NCBI GenBank assembly: GCA_018500065.2
Contig: JAHBAO020000243.1
Span: 1-23,561, forward strand
Direction: 5' to 3'
DNA length: 23,561 nucleotides
Source of the DNA: Octadecabacter sp.
Lineage (GTDB): Bacteria > Pseudomonadota > Alphaproteobacteria > Rhodobacterales > Rhodobacteraceae
Positions 21,922 to 23,561 of this stretch are shown piece by piece. Below the pieces are notes generated by a model, which saw nothing but the letters and a program-made list of their open reading frames with translations, ran no database searches and was not told the origin of the DNA. The translations under genes and the position numbers were made by a program. Positions within the stretch are counted from its first letter, which is position 1; each line of letters opens with the position of its first letter.

Positions 21922-23109
21922 TTAGCTCGTTATGTCGTAGGCGCGTTCGCCGTGTGAGGACAGATCGAGGCCGGTGTGTTCGTCTTCTTCACCAACGCGG
22001 ATCGGGAAGATCGCTTTGACGACGACAACAATCGCAACGGTGGTAATCAACGTCCAGACACCAACAACGGCAAGGCCACCAAGTTGCGCGGTCCAGCTTG
22101 CGTGGCCAAACACGGCCAACATGATGATACCGAACATGCCACCAACACCGTGCACGGCAAAGACGTCCAATGTGTCGTCGATTTTCAGCTTGTTCTTCAC
22201 CAGCGCGCAGAGTTCTTGGCACAAGATGCCAGCAACGCCACCGATGATCAGCGCCTCAACCGGTCCTACGGAACCGGACGCAGGGGTGATGGACGCAAGA
22301 CCTGCGATTGTGCCTGTGACAAGACCAACGAGGGAGGATTTACCGTAGCGAATACGTTCCCACAAAATCCACGTAAGGGAGGCGGATGCCGCTGACAAAT
22401 GCGTCACCGTAATCGCCATTGCTGCGCCACCGTTTGCCGCCAACTCGGACCCGCCATTGAAGCCGAACCACCCAACCCAAAGCATCGCGGCACCGATCAT
22501 AACCATACCCGGGTTATGGGGGGGCTTTTGCTTGTCGCGCCGCGGCCCAAGGAAGAACGCGACGATCAACGCGGCGATACCCGCCGTCTGGTGCACAACG
22601 ATACCGCCGGCAAAGTCGTTGACGCCATCAGCGAACAAGGACCATTCAGCGCCAGCCAACAAGCCACCGCCCCAAATCCAATGGGCGACAGGGGCGTAAC
22701 AGATCAACATCCAAAGCCCCGAGAACGTCATCACAAAAGCAAAGCCGATGCGTTCAACATAGGCCCCAACGATCAGCGCAGGGGTGATGATGGCGAATGT
22801 CATTTGGAAAATGAAGAACAGGATTTCTGGGATGGTCTGCCCGTCGATCACCGATTCTTCGGTCACACCGTTCAGGAACATCTTCCCAAGGCCGCCCCAG
22901 TAGGCGTTGCCGTCACCGAACGCGATGGAATACCCAAACGCGAGCCAGAGGATCGACATCAGACAGGCAATGCCGAAACATTGCATAAACACGCTGAGGA
23001 CGTTGCGGGCGCGTACAAGGCCGCCGTAAAACAATGCCAACCCGGGGAGGGTCATAAACAGCACGAGGGCTGTCGCGACGATAATCCAAGCGGTGTCCGC
23101 TCCGTTCAT
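21922..23109 (-). CDS. amtB: Ammonium transporter
   Basis: An inner-membrane Amt/Rh-family channel for ammonium uptake. The 395-residue protein has about eleven membrane spans and the two pore histidines, His173 (VVHQTAG) and His320 (AVHGVGG). It starts directly at the first span (MNGADTAWIIVATALVLF) with no cleavable signal. The C-terminal tail GEEDEHTGLDLSSHGERAYDI is the usual GlnK/PII-contact region. AAAGGA lies just before the ATG. No glnK is adjacent in the window; the upstream side runs into a cinA-type gene on the same strand. Nitrogen control would be expected but no clear sigma-54 promoter was found in the 150 upstream bases. Confidence 0.96.
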   Translation of the reverse strand: MNGADTAWIIVATALVLFMTLPGLALFYGGLVRARNVLSVFMQCFGIACLMSILWLAFGYSIAFGDGNAYWGGLGKMFLNGVTEESVIDGQTIPEILFFIFQMTFAIITPALIVGAYVERIGFAFVMTFSGLWMLICYAPVAHWIWGGGLLAGAEWSLFADGVNDFAGGIVVHQTAGIAALIVAFFLGPRRDKQKPPHNPGMVMIGAAMLWVGWFGFNGGSELAANGGAAMAITVTHLSAASASLTWILWERIRYGKSSLVGLVTGTIAGLASITPASGSVGPVEALIIGGVAGILCQELCALVKNKLKIDDTLDVFAVHGVGGMFGIIMLAVFGHASWTAQLGGLAVVGVWTLITTVAIVVVVKAIFPIRVGEEDEHTGLDLSSHGERAYDITS

Positions 23110-23196
23110 GGGATATTCCTTTATTCTAGTTGGAAGTCCCCAAAGCGCACTTTTTGTGAGTTAAAAAGCGGCAAGCCCGATCAGAGCAGCATAATT

Positions 23197-23230
23197 TGCA
23201 GGCATACAACAAATGCTGGAAATGCAGGCA
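23197..23230. promoter_or_regulatory. Direct repeats upstream of amtB
   Basis: TGCAGGCA occurs at 23197-23204 and again at 23223-23230, 26 bp apart, within the 150-bp region before amtB (copies on the amtB coding strand read TGCCTGCA). Their position suits a nitrogen or general regulator, but the words are short and could be chance. Confidence 0.25.
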
Positions 23231-23259
23231 CTCTCATAAATGAACGCCTAAAAAACTGG

Positions 23260-23561
23260 CTAAAGTGAATCGATTGCCACGGCGATCAATGAAAGCGCCG
23301 TTTCAACGCTGCGCTGACGCACCTGCGCACGACCCAAGGGGCCAAATTCATGTGTTACGGTTGAAATCGAACCGCCAACTGCCAGCCCGAAACACACGCG
23401 ACCTTCGGGTTTATGTTCCGATCCACCAGGTCCCGCGATGCCAGTGATTGAAACGGCAATGTCTGCGTATGCGGCGTTTGCGGCCCCACGTGCCATTTGT
23501 GCGGCGACCTCTTCACTTACCGCACCATGCGCGTCTAAAATTGCAGTCTCGACGGCCAACA
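23260..23561 (-). CDS. CinA C-terminal/PncC-type amidase, 5' end cut by window edge
   Basis: The C-terminal 99 residues of a nicotinamide-nucleotide amidase of the CinA-C/PncC family, which deamidates NMN in NAD salvage. Family-typical stretches are GAVSEEVAAQMARGA and the highly conserved SITGIAGPGGSEHKPEGRV. The frame is open to the right edge and the N-terminal part (about 55-65 residues in the short PncC form) is missing, so no start is given. It is upstream of amtB on the same strand with about 150 bases between. Confidence 0.9.
   Translation of the reverse strand, partial: LAVETAILDAHGAVSEEVAAQMARGAANAAYADIAVSITGIAGPGGSEHKPEGRVCFGLAVGGSISTVTHEFGPLGRAQVRQRSVETALSLIAVAIDSL

Noticed and set aside
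22399..23268. 289-codon + strand frame opposite amtB
   Set aside because: The product is highly hydrophilic, Arg/His/Pro-rich and mirrors amtB codons; amtB is certain, so this is a shadow frame.

Overview
The window reads as a chromosomal segment of a marine alphaproteobacterium of the Rhodobacteraceae (Roseobacter group). The support is the combination of an alphaproteobacterial-type metA, PPK2, a non-pyrrolysine MttB homologue, a DUF6477-like gene divergent from a GafA/DUF6456-like regulator next to lipA, a cytochrome c-prime plus diheme cytochrome pair, and a RatA/COQ10-like gene. All of this is from recognised protein sequence; no search was run.

Region 1 (1 to about 4260) is a low-GC accessory segment unlike the rest. 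It holds the catalytic half of one tyrosine recombinase (cut by the window edge), a second complete, very short tyrosine recombinase converging on it, a candidate rolling-circle (HUH-like) replication initiator, a tight operon of three tiny genes (one only 32 codons), a 230-bp non-coding stretch with two hairpins sharing the same GAAAA loop, and a two-gene cargo cassette (small membrane protein plus a 191-residue soluble protein). From 1 to about 3290 the + strand is rich in G and T even where genes lie on the - strand. I read this as an integrated, possibly rolling-circle-replicating mobile element; its left end is outside the window and its right end probably lies at 4160-4380, among AT-rich sequence, inverted repeats and a terminator.

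Region 2 (4383-13675) is almost entirely on the - strand: alpha/beta hydrolase, PPK2 and a TetR regulator as one unit with a palindromic operator candidate in front; an ATPase and metA (predicted homoserine O-acetyltransferase from Glu111); a FadL-like outer-membrane protein with its own terminator; an EamA-type permease; and guaA, ydcF-like and a small secreted protein in a close string.

Region 3 (13817-18060) is mostly on the + strand: an MttB-family methyltransferase, then the divergent DUF6477 / GafA-like pair around a palindrome-rich promoter region, then lipA. GafA is the activator of gene transfer agent production in Rhodobacter capsulatus, so this locus may control GTA production.

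Region 4 (18084-23561) holds two periplasmic cytochromes c (- strand, stop/start overlap), hpt, a divergent RatA/COQ10-like gene followed by an MmgE/PrpD-family gene, then an ammonium transporter on the - strand whose terminator hairpin lies over the last codons of the MmgE/PrpD gene, and finally the C-terminal part of a CinA/PncC amidase cut by the window edge. No rRNA, tRNA or CRISPR array was recognised.
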